Part shown: positions 27,934 to 37,616 of the stretch, piece after piece | Layout: every line of letters starts with the position of its first letter | Position numbering within the stretch: position 1 is the first letter of the stretch | NCBI GenBank assembly: GCA_024684215.1 | Contig: JAIKXH010000092.1 | Location: forward strand, 62,001-126,000 | Length of the DNA: 64,000 bases | Direction of reading: 5' to 3' | From: Lachnospiraceae bacterium | GTDB taxonomy: Bacteria > Bacillota > Clostridia > Lachnospirales > Lachnospiraceae | Position numbers and translations under genes: made by a program | Notes under the pieces: model-generated | What the model was told of the DNA's origin: nothing | Seen by the model: only the letters and a program-made list of their open reading frames with translations | Database searches by the model: none

Positions 27934-29103
27934 ATGAAAATACTGATTTATGAATGGGAAAATTTTGGAGGATATGATATTAAGGAGGCCTTTGAAAAAG
28001 AAGGCTTAGAGGTGAGCGTTGTAAAAACGACGCAGGAAGAGCTTTTGTCCGAGGGGATAAAAGAAAAGATTAAAGCCGACGCTAAAATATATTCTCCGGA
28101 TATTTTTTATACCTTTAATTATTTTCCCATGGCGGCAATGTCGTGTAAGGATATAGGACTGGAATATTATTCCTGGGTTTATGACAATCCCGCTGTATCA
28201 TTGTTCTCTTTTACTGTTATATATCCCACAAATCATATTTTCGTTTTTGATTCAGATACATATCTTTATTTTAATCAAAGAGGGATAAAAACTATAGAGT
28301 ATCTGCCTATGGCGGTAAATCCCGACAGGATAGAAAGACTTTTATCCGAAAACAAATCTGCTGCAAAAGCAGGCGGTGAGTCCTTTTACAGGGCTGATAT
28401 TTCTTTTGTGGGATCTCTTTATACAGAAAAGCATTGTTTCTATGACAGGATGAATCTATCGGGATATACTGATGGTTATGTCCGCGGAGTGATGGAAGCC
28501 CAGAAAAAAATATACGGTGACAATATAGTCGAGAAGCTTCTCACAAAAGATATAGTAGATGATATGTATAAGAGTCTGCCCTTAGAGCCTGCGGAAGGTT
28601 CTTGCGAGAGCAAAGAGTATTTGTTTGCGCAGTATGTAATAAACAGAAAAATAACGCAGGAAGAAAGGCTGAGTGCCCTTACAAGGCTGGGTAAAAGCTT
28701 CAAGGTGGATTTATATACTCCGGACAAAAACAGAGCGATAGAAGGCTGCGAAAATCACGGCCCCGCAGATTTTTTTGAAGAGACACCGAGAATTTTTGCT
28801 ACATCAAAAATTAATCTAAACATAACGCTTAGAAGTATAGTAAACGGAATTCCCTTAAGATGCTTTGATATTATGGGAAGCGGCGGCTTTTTGCTCAGTA
28901 ATTATCAAGAGGATTTTTTAAGGTATTTTGAGCCTGATGCCGATTTTGTATACTACGACGGTGAGGCTGACATGATTTCAAAGGCCGAATATTATCTTTC
29001 TCATGATGACGAGAGAGAGGCCATAGCTGCCTGCGGCTTTAAAAAAATAAAGGAAGCACATACTTTCAGACACCGCGTTAAACAGATGCTTTTACAAACT
29101 TAA
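27934..29103 (+). CDS. CgeB-like / family 1 glycosyltransferase
   Basis: N-terminal DUF3880-like part and C-terminal IVNGIPLRCFDIMGSGGFLLSNYQEDFLRYFEPD. Confidence 0.8.
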   Translation: MKILIYEWENFGGYDIKEAFEKEGLEVSVVKTTQEELLSEGIKEKIKADAKIYSPDIFYTFNYFPMAAMSCKDIGLEYYSWVYDNPAVSLFSFTVIYPTNHIFVFDSDTYLYFNQRGIKTIEYLPMAVNPDRIERLLSENKSAAKAGGESFYRADISFVGSLYTEKHCFYDRMNLSGYTDGYVRGVMEAQKKIYGDNIVEKLLTKDIVDDMYKSLPLEPAEGSCESKEYLFAQYVINRKITQEERLSALTRLGKSFKVDLYTPDKNRAIEGCENHGPADFFEETPRIFATSKINLNITLRSIVNGIPLRCFDIMGSGGFLLSNYQEDFLRYFEPDADFVYYDGEADMISKAEYYLSHDDEREAIAACGFKKIKEAHTFRHRVKQMLLQT

Positions 29104-29122
29104 AAAAAATATAAAAAAAGAC

Positions 29123-29151
29123 TTGCATTTAGTCGTTTGTTCGTGTATACT
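29123..29151 (+). promoter_or_regulatory. Sigma-A promoter of tRNA-Gln
   Basis: TTGCAT-N17-TATACT, 33 nt before tRNA start. Confidence 0.75.
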
Positions 29152-29183
29152 TCATTAAGTCGCGCGGATATATGACGCGGTAA

Positions 29184-29255
29184 AGGGCTATAGCCAAATG
29201 GTAAGGCAGCGGATTCTGATTCCGTCATTTGGAGGTTCGAGTCCTCCTAGCCCTG
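29184..29255 (+). tRNA. tRNA-Gln (anticodon CTG)
   Basis: Cloverleaf AGGGCTA..TAGCCCT acceptor; anticodon stem GCGGA-TTCTGAT-TCCGT; T arm GGAGG-TTCGAGT-CCTCC; discriminator G; CCA not encoded. Confidence 0.93.
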
Positions 29256-29261
29256 CTTACG

Positions 29262-29291
29262 ATCCTGTGAGTTAAGCTCACAGGATTTTTT
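29262..29291 (+). terminator. Intrinsic terminator after tRNA-Gln
   Basis: atcctgtgag-ttaag-ctcacaggat-ttttt. Confidence 0.85.
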
Positions 29292-29379
29292 TAGCACTTA
29301 AATATAACCCGATAACAAAAGCACTGAATTTGGAAGCACTTTTAAACGAAAGCTTACACTTTGGACAGAGGGATTGAAA

Positions 29380-30081
29380 ATGTATTCTTTTGACTCAAGA
29401 GTCGGATTCAGCATGGTGGATGCGGACAAAAAAATTACGGTTAACTCTATTGTTGATTATTTTCAGGATGCCTCAACATTTCACTCCGAGGATCTTGGAG
29501 TGGGATATGATTATCTTCTTCCGAGAGGCATTTGCTGGGTTATAAATACCTGGCAGATAGATATCATCAAGTACCCTAAGTATTTGGACAGAGTTAAGAT
29601 TTATACTTTGCCGTATAAATTCAGAGGTTTTATAGGATACAGGAATTTCTGGATCGAAAACGTAGCCGGGGATATTTTGGTAAAAGCTAATTCCATGTGG
29701 AGTCTTATAGACTTAAATAATATGAAACCCGCAAAGGTTCCGGACGACCTGCCGGGGGTATACGGAAGCGCCGAGCCTATAGATATGGATTACGAGAACG
29801 GCAAGATAAGAGTTCCGGAATCTGCGGAGAGTAAAGGTTCGATAATGGTAGAGGGACATTTCCTCGATCCCAATAAGCATATGAACAACGGACAATATGT
29901 AAATATTGCATCCTCGTACCTGCCTGATGGATTTGAAATAAAAAGATTGAGAGCCGAGTACAGAAACCAGGCTTTTTTAGGAGACAGGATTAACCCGGTA
30001 TTCGGATTTGCTGACGGGAAATATGTGGCATCACTTAATAATGATGAAGGTAAACCCTACTCGGTAATAGAGTTTTCATAG
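29380..30081 (+). CDS. Acyl-ACP thioesterase
   Basis: Double-hotdog acyl-ACP TE pattern; VNSIVDYFQDAS, HMNNGQYVNIAS; ATG at 29380. Confidence 0.88.
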   Translation: MYSFDSRVGFSMVDADKKITVNSIVDYFQDASTFHSEDLGVGYDYLLPRGICWVINTWQIDIIKYPKYLDRVKIYTLPYKFRGFIGYRNFWIENVAGDILVKANSMWSLIDLNNMKPAKVPDDLPGVYGSAEPIDMDYENGKIRVPESAESKGSIMVEGHFLDPNKHMNNGQYVNIASSYLPDGFEIKRLRAEYRNQAFLGDRINPVFGFADGKYVASLNNDEGKPYSVIEFS

Positions 30082-30123
30082 CATATATTTTTATATTGAT
30101 TATTTAAAAGAGGACGGAAAAAC

Positions 30124-30969
30124 ATGATTAAATTAGGACAGTATCAGACTTTAAAGGTCGTTAAACAGGTGGAGTTCGGTGTATATCTTGCCGAGGAGAA
30201 CGTAAAAGACGAGAGAGTGCTTCTCCCCGCAAGGCAGGTACCCGAAGGACTCAAAGTCGGTGATGAAATAGAAGTATTTTTATACAAGGATTCTGAGGAC
30301 AGACCCATAGCTACCACTTATAAGCCTCTTCTTACCATGGGAGAGGTAAAAAGACTTAAGGTATCACAGGTCACCAAGGTCGGTGCATTCCTTTCCTGGG
30401 GACTTGATAAGGATCTTTTTTTGCCTTTTAAACAACAGACAGTGAAGGTCTCCGAGGGTGATGAGGTCCTTGTGAGTATGTATATGGACAAAAGCAGCAG
30501 GCTTTGTGCGACAATGAATGTGTACGAAGCACTCAGAAATGACTCTACATACAGAAAGGACAACACCGTAACCGGTACGGTTTACCAAATCAGTCACAAT
30601 TTCGGAGCTTTTGTGGCGGTGGATGATATTTATTCCGCACTTATTCCGGCAAAGGCAATGTATGGCAGTGCCCAGAAAATAAAAATAGGTGAAGAGATAA
30701 CCGCACGTGTTGCAAGTGTGCTCCCCGACGGCAGATTGGAGCTTGCAGTGAGGGACAAAGGTTATCTTCAGAGAAACGAGGACTCCGAACTTATTATGAA
30801 GCTTATAAGTGACGAAGGCGGAGTACTTCCTTTTTCCGACAAAGCCTCCCCTGAACTTATCTTAGAAAAAACCGGCATGAGCAAGGCACAGTTTAAGCGT
30901 GCGGTCGGAAAGCTTTTGAAAGAAGGCAGGATCAACCTCGGCTCGGATAGGATAGAACTCAGAAAATAA
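30124..30969 (+). CDS. cvfB: CvfB-like S1 RNA-binding protein
   Basis: S1 repeats plus C-terminal winged-helix LEKTGMSKAQFKRAVGKLLKEGRI. Confidence 0.9.
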   Translation: MIKLGQYQTLKVVKQVEFGVYLAEENVKDERVLLPARQVPEGLKVGDEIEVFLYKDSEDRPIATTYKPLLTMGEVKRLKVSQVTKVGAFLSWGLDKDLFLPFKQQTVKVSEGDEVLVSMYMDKSSRLCATMNVYEALRNDSTYRKDNTVTGTVYQISHNFGAFVAVDDIYSALIPAKAMYGSAQKIKIGEEITARVASVLPDGRLELAVRDKGYLQRNEDSELIMKLISDEGGVLPFSDKASPELILEKTGMSKAQFKRAVGKLLKEGRINLGSDRIELRK

Positions 30970-31039
30970 ATTGATAAAATACAAATAATCGAATATAAGT
31001 TCAAATTATTATAAAAAAATAAAGTTATGTTAATTTAAC

Positions 31040-31067
31040 TTGATTCTTTTACCTACTATGTTATAAT
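31040..31067 (+). promoter_or_regulatory. Sigma-A promoter of yjfB-like gene
   Basis: TTGATT-N16-TATAAT. Confidence 0.65.
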
Positions 31068-31132
31068 ATTTTTTAACTAAATGGATTTAGTTGCTTTAGG
31101 TTAGATTCAAGGAAGAATCAGGAGGTGATAAT

Positions 31133-31330
31133 ATGGATTTTTCAATTACACAGCTTTCACCCGCAATCAGTCAGGCAAATCTTTCTACCGATTACGGAGT
31201 TGCAATGCTTGCAAAAACCATGGACAATAATGAGCAGATTGGTCAGAATCTTGTAAATATGATAGATACCGCTGCTATGGAGAGAAGCGTAAATCCCGCT
31301 GTTGGCGGAAACTTCGACATGTCCGTCTAA
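31133..31330 (+). CDS. YjfB family putative motility protein
   Basis: 65 aa, YJFB-like pattern; strong RBS aggaggtgat. Confidence 0.7.
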   Translation: MDFSITQLSPAISQANLSTDYGVAMLAKTMDNNEQIGQNLVNMIDTAAMERSVNPAVGGNFDMSV

Positions 31331-31353
31331 AATTTTAAAGTATTAAGACCATT

Positions 31354-31390
31354 AAAGAGCCTAAGATTTCCTTGGGCTCTTTGTTATTTT
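31354..31390 (+). terminator. Intrinsic terminator after yjfB-like gene
   Basis: aaagagccta..tgggctcttt followed by gttatttttt. Confidence 0.75.
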
Positions 31391-31447
31391 TTAACAGTAA
31401 AATCTTTGCTAAAATATCTTTATATAAAAGAATTGACGAAGAAGTCA

Positions 31448-31488
31448 AAAAAATGACCAAAAAAGAGTTGATTTTTTGGTCATTTTTT
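31448..31488. terminator. 17-bp perfect inverted repeat, probable bidirectional terminator
   Basis: aaaaaatgaccaaaaaa-gagttga-ttttttggtcatttttt. Confidence 0.75.
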
Positions 31489-31546
31489 AGTACAGTTTAT
31501 ATAGTGCCTATGTTGTGGGCATTTGTGTTCTTATTTGGAGGAAGAT

Positions 31547-32632
31547 ATGATTTCTAATCAGATTTTACAGAATACTCTGGACGGACTCAGTTCTATTTCG
31601 GGAGCGGCTTTAAGCGTTATGGATCCCGAAGGAAAGGTGGCCGCATCTACAGCTGACTTGTCGGTATGTTCACATCCTGCCGCAGAGTTCGCGAAATCCC
31701 CTGCCGATTCACAGGAAATTTCAGGTTATCAGTATTTTAAAATATACGACGAGCAGAGCCTGGAGTATGTCCTTGTAGTCGGAGGAAGCGGCGAGGAAAA
31801 GTATATAGTCGGCAGAATGGTGGCTTTCCAGATTCAGAGCCTTCTTGTTGCGTACAAGGAGCGTTTTGACAAGGATAACTACATCAAAAACCTTCTTTTG
31901 GATAACCTGCTTCTCATCGATATTTATTCGAGATCAAAGAAACTTCATATCCAGACAGAGGTGCCCAGAGTTGTTTTTGTAATAGAGTGTGCAAAGGGCA
32001 AGGATAACAATCTTTTAGACCTTACCAAAACTGCGATCAGCAGCAGCAAGGACTTTGTCACTGCGGTCGACGAAAAGAATGTTATAGTAGTAAAAGAACT
32101 TGCCTCAATGGATGCATCCAAGGAGATTGGAAAGACTATAAAGGCACTTTCTGATTTCTATCATAAAGAGGGTGTAAAGGGACTCCGTATCGCATACGGA
32201 ACCGTTGTGCCTGAGATCAAGGAGGTTTCCCGTTCATATAAGGAAGCTCGCATGGCAGCCGATGTAGGAAGGATTTTCTTTGAGGACAGAGAAGTTGTTG
32301 CGTACAGCCAGCTCGGCATAGGAAGACTTATTTATCAGCTTCCGATTCCTCTTTGCAAAATGTATATTGAGGAAATATTCGGTACAAAATCTCCCGACGA
32401 TTTTGATGAGGAGACCATTACCACAATACAGAAGTTCTTTGAGAACAACCTGAATGTGTCCGAGACTTCAAGACAGCTTTTCATCCACAGAAATACTTTA
32501 GTATATCGTCTCGACAAGCTGCAAAAGAGCACCGGACTTGATTTGCGTGCCTTTGAGGACGCCATTACATTCAAGATCGCACTTATGGTAGTTAATTACA
32601 TGAAGTGCATCGAAGAAAATGATTATAGATAA
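31547..32632 (+). CDS. CdaR/PucR family transcriptional regulator
   Basis: N-terminal diacid-recognition-like region; C-terminal ETSRQLFIHRNTLVYRLDKLQKSTGLDLRAFEDAITFKIAL HTH; RBS ggaggaagat before ATG 31547. Confidence 0.88.
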   Translation: MISNQILQNTLDGLSSISGAALSVMDPEGKVAASTADLSVCSHPAAEFAKSPADSQEISGYQYFKIYDEQSLEYVLVVGGSGEEKYIVGRMVAFQIQSLLVAYKERFDKDNYIKNLLLDNLLLIDIYSRSKKLHIQTEVPRVVFVIECAKGKDNNLLDLTKTAISSSKDFVTAVDEKNVIVVKELASMDASKEIGKTIKALSDFYHKEGVKGLRIAYGTVVPEIKEVSRSYKEARMAADVGRIFFEDREVVAYSQLGIGRLIYQLPIPLCKMYIEEIFGTKSPDDFDEETITTIQKFFENNLNVSETSRQLFIHRNTLVYRLDKLQKSTGLDLRAFEDAITFKIALMVVNYMKCIEENDYR

Positions 32633-32650
32633 ATTAGTTTCGAGGCTATT

Positions 32651-33397
32651 ATGACATCTAAAGAGAAACAAAGGTTAAAAAGAGAAAAATTCGTTGAAGA
32701 AAACGGAATTATTCTCCTTGAAAACGTCAGTATGAATTATCCTGAGCAGGGAGCACCCGCGATAGATAATATTTCCCTTCGTATAAACAAGGGGGAGTTC
32801 GTTTTTATCACCGGTGACAGCGGATCCGGAAAATCCACTATGATTAAGCTCCTTTTGAGAGAGCTTAAGTGTACAGGCGGAAATGTATACGTTAACGGAT
32901 ACAATACCAAAAAGCTCAGGCATCGTCAGATCCCCATGTTTCGCAGAAGCCTTGGGGTTGTGTTCCAGGACTTTAGACTTCTAAGAGACCGCAACGTGTA
33001 TGAAAACGTTGCGTTTGCTCAGAGAATTATAGAAGTGCCGTCAAATCAGATGAGGCGCAATGTACCCAGTATTCTATCCATGGTGGGACTTGCCGGCAAA
33101 TATAAGTCCGATGTGCGAAAGCTTTCCGGAGGAGAACAGCAGAGAGTTGCACTTGCGAGAGCTTTGATAAACAAGCCCTCTATTTTGCTTGCCGATGAGC
33201 CGACCGGTAACCTCGATCCCAACAATTCATGGGAGATCATGAAGATGATCGAGGAAATCAATGAGATGGGAACAACAGTTGTTGTCGTAACCCACAGCCC
33301 TGAAATCGTAAATGCCATGAAAAAACGTGTGGTTACGATGAGAAAAGGCATTATTGTCAGCGATGAGGAAGAAGGACTTTATATAAATGAAGATTAG
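32651..33397 (+). CDS. ftsE: Cell division ATP-binding protein FtsE
   Basis: Walker A GDSGSGKST, signature LSGGEQQRVALARA; followed by ftsX. Confidence 0.94.
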   Translation: MTSKEKQRLKREKFVEENGIILLENVSMNYPEQGAPAIDNISLRINKGEFVFITGDSGSGKSTMIKLLLRELKCTGGNVYVNGYNTKKLRHRQIPMFRRSLGVVFQDFRLLRDRNVYENVAFAQRIIEVPSNQMRRNVPSILSMVGLAGKYKSDVRKLSGGEQQRVALARALINKPSILLADEPTGNLDPNNSWEIMKMIEEINEMGTTVVVVTHSPEIVNAMKKRVVTMRKGIIVSDEEEGLYINED

Positions 33398-34286
33398 TAC
33401 ATTTTTCTATACATTGTGGCAGGGCGTTCGCAATCTTTTCAGAAACGGATGGTATTCCCTTGCTTCCATATCCACCATTGCAGCATGTCTGTTTTTGTTC
33501 GGCCTTTTCTTTTCGGTGGTTTTCAACATAAGAAATATTCTTCTTACGGCGGAAGAAGCGGTATCGATCACTGTGTTCTTCAATGAGGATGTCAGTGATG
33601 AGAGAGTTGCCGAAATCGGAGAAGAGATTAAAAAGCGCTCCGAGGTTTCAAATGTAATATTCAAAGACGACGACGAAATATGGGCCGAGTTCGGTTCGAG
33701 CTATTACGGACCCGACTACGCCACCGGATTTCCCGAGAATCCCTTAGCGGGTGACCACAACTACGAGGTTTTTTTAAGCGACGTATCGATGCAGGATACC
33801 CTTGTAAGCTGGCTTCAAAGTAAAAGCGAGGTCAGAAAGGTCAACTACTCTGAGGTGACTGCTGATACGCTTACAGGTGTTAACAGTCTTATTGCATATG
33901 TATCCATAGCGATCATTGCGATTTTGCTGGCTGTAAGTATATTCCTTATAAGCAATACAGTGCGAGTGGGAATATCTGTCAGGGCGGAAGAAATCAGTAT
34001 TATGAAATATGTCGGAGCGACGGACTTTTTTGTAAGAGCTCCTTTTGTGCTTGAAGGTATGCTTATCGGCCTTATAGGGTCAGTGATACCTCTTGCGCTT
34101 ATTCACGAGCTTTATGACTATGTTATAAACTACGTGACCGACAGGTTTGCCGTACTTAGCAGTATGCTTAATTTCCTTTCAATCGATGAGATATTTAAAT
34201 ATCTTATGCCGGTATGTTTAATTGTCGGTGTCGGAATCGGATTTATCGGAAGTTTGGCAACAGTGCGTAAACATTTGAGAGTATGA
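33387..34286 (+). CDS. ftsX: Cell division protein FtsX
   Basis: 4-TM permease, SISTIAACLFLFG, overlap with ftsE. Confidence 0.93.
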   Translation: MKISTFFYTLWQGVRNLFRNGWYSLASISTIAACLFLFGLFFSVVFNIRNILLTAEEAVSITVFFNEDVSDERVAEIGEEIKKRSEVSNVIFKDDDEIWAEFGSSYYGPDYATGFPENPLAGDHNYEVFLSDVSMQDTLVSWLQSKSEVRKVNYSEVTADTLTGVNSLIAYVSIAIIAILLAVSIFLISNTVRVGISVRAEEISIMKYVGATDFFVRAPFVLEGMLIGLIGSVIPLALIHELYDYVINYVTDRFAVLSSMLNFLSIDEIFKYLMPVCLIVGVGIGFIGSLATVRKHLRV

Positions 34287-34287
34287 T

Positions 34288-35562
34288 ATGAATAATAGAT
34301 TTTTTAAGAAAAAGAGTGATAAAAGAGCTGCTGCAGTCTGTCTGTTTATGACGGCTGTAATGGCTCTTTTATGCGTAATTCCAATAAGGGCAGCCCATGC
34401 TGCGCCCGCTTATTCAAGCATTACATCCGATTCCATAAAACAAAAACAGGCCGAGATTGAAAAGGCCAAGCAGGAAAAATCGGAGATGCAGAATAGGAAG
34501 TCCGATGTGGAGGGGATTAAGAGCAATCTCGAAAAACAGAAAAATGATATAAAGGCATATATTCAGGAGATTGATACAGCTCTTGAGCAGATGAGTTATA
34601 ACATTATGGACCTTGAGGACCAGATTGCGATATTGGAGGTTGATATTGCAAGGACCGAAGAGGAGTATAACGAAGCAAAGGCTAACGAGGAAGAGCATTA
34701 CGAGGCCATGAAAGCCCGTATGAAGATGATGTACGAAAAAAATGAAGCAGGTATCCTCACCAGCCTTCTTACATCTACAAGCCTCAGAGACCTTTTAAAC
34801 CGCATGGACTATATAGAGGCCATCATTGCCTATGACAAGGCATCCTGGGAGCAGCTTAAAACCACCAGAGCATATGTGGATTTATGCTGGCAGGAGCTTG
34901 AGATGTCTAAAGAGACCGTGGCTGAAGCAAAACAGAGCGTTGAAGTAGAAAAGGCAAATGCTGAGGCGCTTCGTGAAGAGAAAAAGGCTCAGCTTGAGGA
35001 GTATATGAAAAGTATTGCAGCTTCTCAGGCTCAGATAGATTCGCTTAACAGCCAGATTAACGATTGCGACGATGAGATTGAGGCATTAAATAAAGCAATT
35101 GAGGTAGAACAGCAGCAGATATGGCTTGCGCAGCAGGGTAAAGGAAAGACATATGACGGCGGAAGCTTTGTATTCCCCATAGCATCATATAAATATGTTT
35201 CCAGCAAATACGGTTGGAGAATCCATCCTGTATACGGAACTCAAAAGTTTCATTCGGGTGTTGACCTTGCCGCTTCTTACGGAACTGCAATCTATGCTGC
35301 TTACGCAGGTGTTGTGGCCGGCGCGGGATACAATTCCTCGATGGGTAACTACGTAATGATCAATCACGGTGACGGACTGTACACCGTTTATATGCATGCT
35401 TCAGCACTCTATGTAAAAGAGGGAGATGTGGTGAGCACGGGCCAGACAATAGCTGCTGTTGGAAGCACCGGAGTATCAACCGGCAACCATTTGCATTTTA
35501 GTGTCAGACTCAACGGAGAGTATGTTGACCCGAACAATTATATTTATTTTTATGATACGTAA
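34288..35562 (+). CDS. Coiled-coil M23 peptidase (EnvC/PcsB-like)
   Basis: Signal peptide, coiled coil, LytM domain YGWRIHPVYGTQKFHSGVDLAA..GNYVMINHGDGLYTVYMHAS..TGNHLHF. Confidence 0.93.
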   Translation: MNNRFFKKKSDKRAAAVCLFMTAVMALLCVIPIRAAHAAPAYSSITSDSIKQKQAEIEKAKQEKSEMQNRKSDVEGIKSNLEKQKNDIKAYIQEIDTALEQMSYNIMDLEDQIAILEVDIARTEEEYNEAKANEEEHYEAMKARMKMMYEKNEAGILTSLLTSTSLRDLLNRMDYIEAIIAYDKASWEQLKTTRAYVDLCWQELEMSKETVAEAKQSVEVEKANAEALREEKKAQLEEYMKSIAASQAQIDSLNSQINDCDDEIEALNKAIEVEQQQIWLAQQGKGKTYDGGSFVFPIASYKYVSSKYGWRIHPVYGTQKFHSGVDLAASYGTAIYAAYAGVVAGAGYNSSMGNYVMINHGDGLYTVYMHASALYVKEGDVVSTGQTIAAVGSTGVSTGNHLHFSVRLNGEYVDPNNYIYFYDT

Positions 35563-35578
35563 AGGCAAGTAATCAAAG

Positions 35579-36811
35579 ATGAAGGAAAAATCAGATAAAA
35601 AGCAACTTATAATCGGAATTTTAATCGGTGCCCTTGTTATGGGTATCGCAATGCTTATAGTCGTAATCGGAGTAGTCAGAAAGGCTAACAGAACCTACTT
35701 ACAGGAAAGTACCTTTGTCAGTACGACAGACTCTGTTTTAGATGAGGAAACCGTTAAAAAAATCGAACAGGTTCAAAGCGTTTTTGACGGTAAATCCGTA
35801 TATGATGTCGATAACGAAAAACTTAAAGAGGGTATGATAGACGGACTTGTCGCCGGAAGCGGAGATGTTTACGCCGAGTATTTAACCCCTGAAGAGCTGC
35901 AGGACAGAGTATCAACATATAACGGAACCATATACGGTATCGGAGTTTTAATGGGACCCGATGAGAACAAGAACGTATATATACACAAGGTATACGATGA
36001 TTCTCCTGCCGAAAAGGCCGGCATTCATGCGGGAGACTATATCATAAAGGTTGATGGTGAGGACGTAAGTTCACTTTCATTGGACGATATCGTCTCGAGG
36101 GTTCGCGGAGAGTTAAATACAAAGGTTGTAATAACCGTATACAGAGAAGATGACATGGCAGAGCATGATATTACCGTTATACGAGGGGAGATTCCCGTTG
36201 AGGTAATAGATTATAAAATGCTTGATGATGAGATAGGGTATATTCATATTGAAGAGTGGTATGATACCACCTCCGGCCAGTTTGAGAAAGCATATTCGGA
36301 TTTGGAGAGTCAGAATATGAAGGCGCTTGTCATTGATTTAAGATCAAATACCGGCGGACTTGTAAAAGCTGCGGTTGACGTGCTTGAGCAGTTTTTACCT
36401 CCCTGCGATGTTTTATATATCGAGGACAACACGGGAAAGAGAACGTATTACAAGGCTTATGACAGCGACGAGATAGATGTCCCTATCGTAATTCTTACAA
36501 ATGCGTACACGGCAAGTGCATCGGAGATTTTTGTGGGTGCGCTGAAGGATTACGACAAAGCGGTTACAATAGGAACCAAAACATACGGAAAAGGAGTTGT
36601 TCAGTCATTTATTTCACTGTATGACGGTTCGGCGCTTAAGCTTACAACCGAGAGGTACTTTACCCCCAGCGGTACGGCACTTGACGGAAACGGGATAGAT
36701 CCCGATATAGAAGTGGAGTTTGATTCTGAGGCTTACTATGATGAGGAGAATCCGGTAGATAATCAGCTTGAAGAAGCTGTTAATTATTTAAAGGACAAAG
36801 GAGGGTATTAA
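35579..36811 (+). CDS. ctpA: S41 C-terminal processing peptidase
   Basis: PDZ domain and S41 core DLRSNTGGLVKAAVDV, TASASEIFVGALKDY, TYGKGVVQS. Confidence 0.93.
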   Translation: MKEKSDKKQLIIGILIGALVMGIAMLIVVIGVVRKANRTYLQESTFVSTTDSVLDEETVKKIEQVQSVFDGKSVYDVDNEKLKEGMIDGLVAGSGDVYAEYLTPEELQDRVSTYNGTIYGIGVLMGPDENKNVYIHKVYDDSPAEKAGIHAGDYIIKVDGEDVSSLSLDDIVSRVRGELNTKVVITVYREDDMAEHDITVIRGEIPVEVIDYKMLDDEIGYIHIEEWYDTTSGQFEKAYSDLESQNMKALVIDLRSNTGGLVKAAVDVLEQFLPPCDVLYIEDNTGKRTYYKAYDSDEIDVPIVILTNAYTASASEIFVGALKDYDKAVTIGTKTYGKGVVQSFISLYDGSALKLTTERYFTPSGTALDGNGIDPDIEVEFDSEAYYDEENPVDNQLEEAVNYLKDKGGY

Positions 36812-36812
36812 A

Positions 36813-37508
36813 TTGAGGAAGTTTGTAGCAGAATTTGTGGGTACCATGGTGCTTGTGGTTTTGGGATGCGGAACCGCAATGCTGGTGGGATGTGATGCCG
36901 GAAGCGGATGTGGGTACATTTTAACCGCTCTTGCATTTGGTCTTGCCATTGTAGCTATGGCTTACAGCATCGGAAACATTTCGGGGTGTCATGTAAACCC
37001 TGCGGTATCTCTCGGAGTGCTGATCAGTGGCGGAATGACAGTAAAAGAGTTTTGCGGATATGTAATTTCTCAGTGTCTTGGAGCATTTGCAGGATCCGGA
37101 ATTCTCGCACTTATTTTCAGAATAGGCTATATCGATGATGCGACAGGAGGATACGGAAGCAACGGACTTAACGGCGTAGGAGGAAATCCTGCGGCAGGAC
37201 TTCTTGTAGAGATAGTTCTTACCTGCATTTTTGTACTTGCAATCCTCGGCGTTACATCAAAGAAGGCTTCACACGGTTCATTCGGAGGACTTGTGATCGG
37301 ACTTACACTCACCGGAGTTCATATTCTCGGAATCGGACTTACAGGTACCAGTGTAAACCCTGCAAGAAGTCTTGGACCCGCTCTTGTAGCACTTATTGGC
37401 GGAAACACAATACCTATAGCTCAGGTTTGGGTATTTATCGTAGGACCGCTTGTTGGTGCAACTATTGCGGCGTTTTTATACAAATTCCTTGAAGGAAAGA
37501 AGAATTAA
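36813..37508 (+). CDS. MIP family aquaporin (TTG start)
   Basis: Two NPA boxes: CHVNPAVSLG and TSVNPARSLGPA. Confidence 0.93.
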   Translation: MRKFVAEFVGTMVLVVLGCGTAMLVGCDAGSGCGYILTALAFGLAIVAMAYSIGNISGCHVNPAVSLGVLISGGMTVKEFCGYVISQCLGAFAGSGILALIFRIGYIDDATGGYGSNGLNGVGGNPAAGLLVEIVLTCIFVLAILGVTSKKASHGSFGGLVIGLTLTGVHILGIGLTGTSVNPARSLGPALVALIGGNTIPIAQVWVFIVGPLVGATIAAFLYKFLEGKKN

Positions 37509-37520
37509 TATTAGAATTAA

Positions 37521-37554
37521 GGGGTGCTCTTATTGAGCGCCCCCTATTTTTTTT
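37521..37554 (+). terminator. Intrinsic terminator after aquaporin gene
   Basis: ggggtgctc-ttatt-gagcgcccc-ctatttttttt. Confidence 0.85.
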
Positions 37555-37616
37555 GCAATTAATACCTTAAGCATGACAAAGAAATAGGAACATAAAAGAC
37601 TTGGAGGAATGACATA

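Noticed and set aside
31372-31557. 61-aa ORF between yjfB-like gene and cdaR-like gene
   Set aside because: Runs through two terminator-like hairpins and overlaps the start of the cdaR-like gene; hydrophobic end likely fortuitous.
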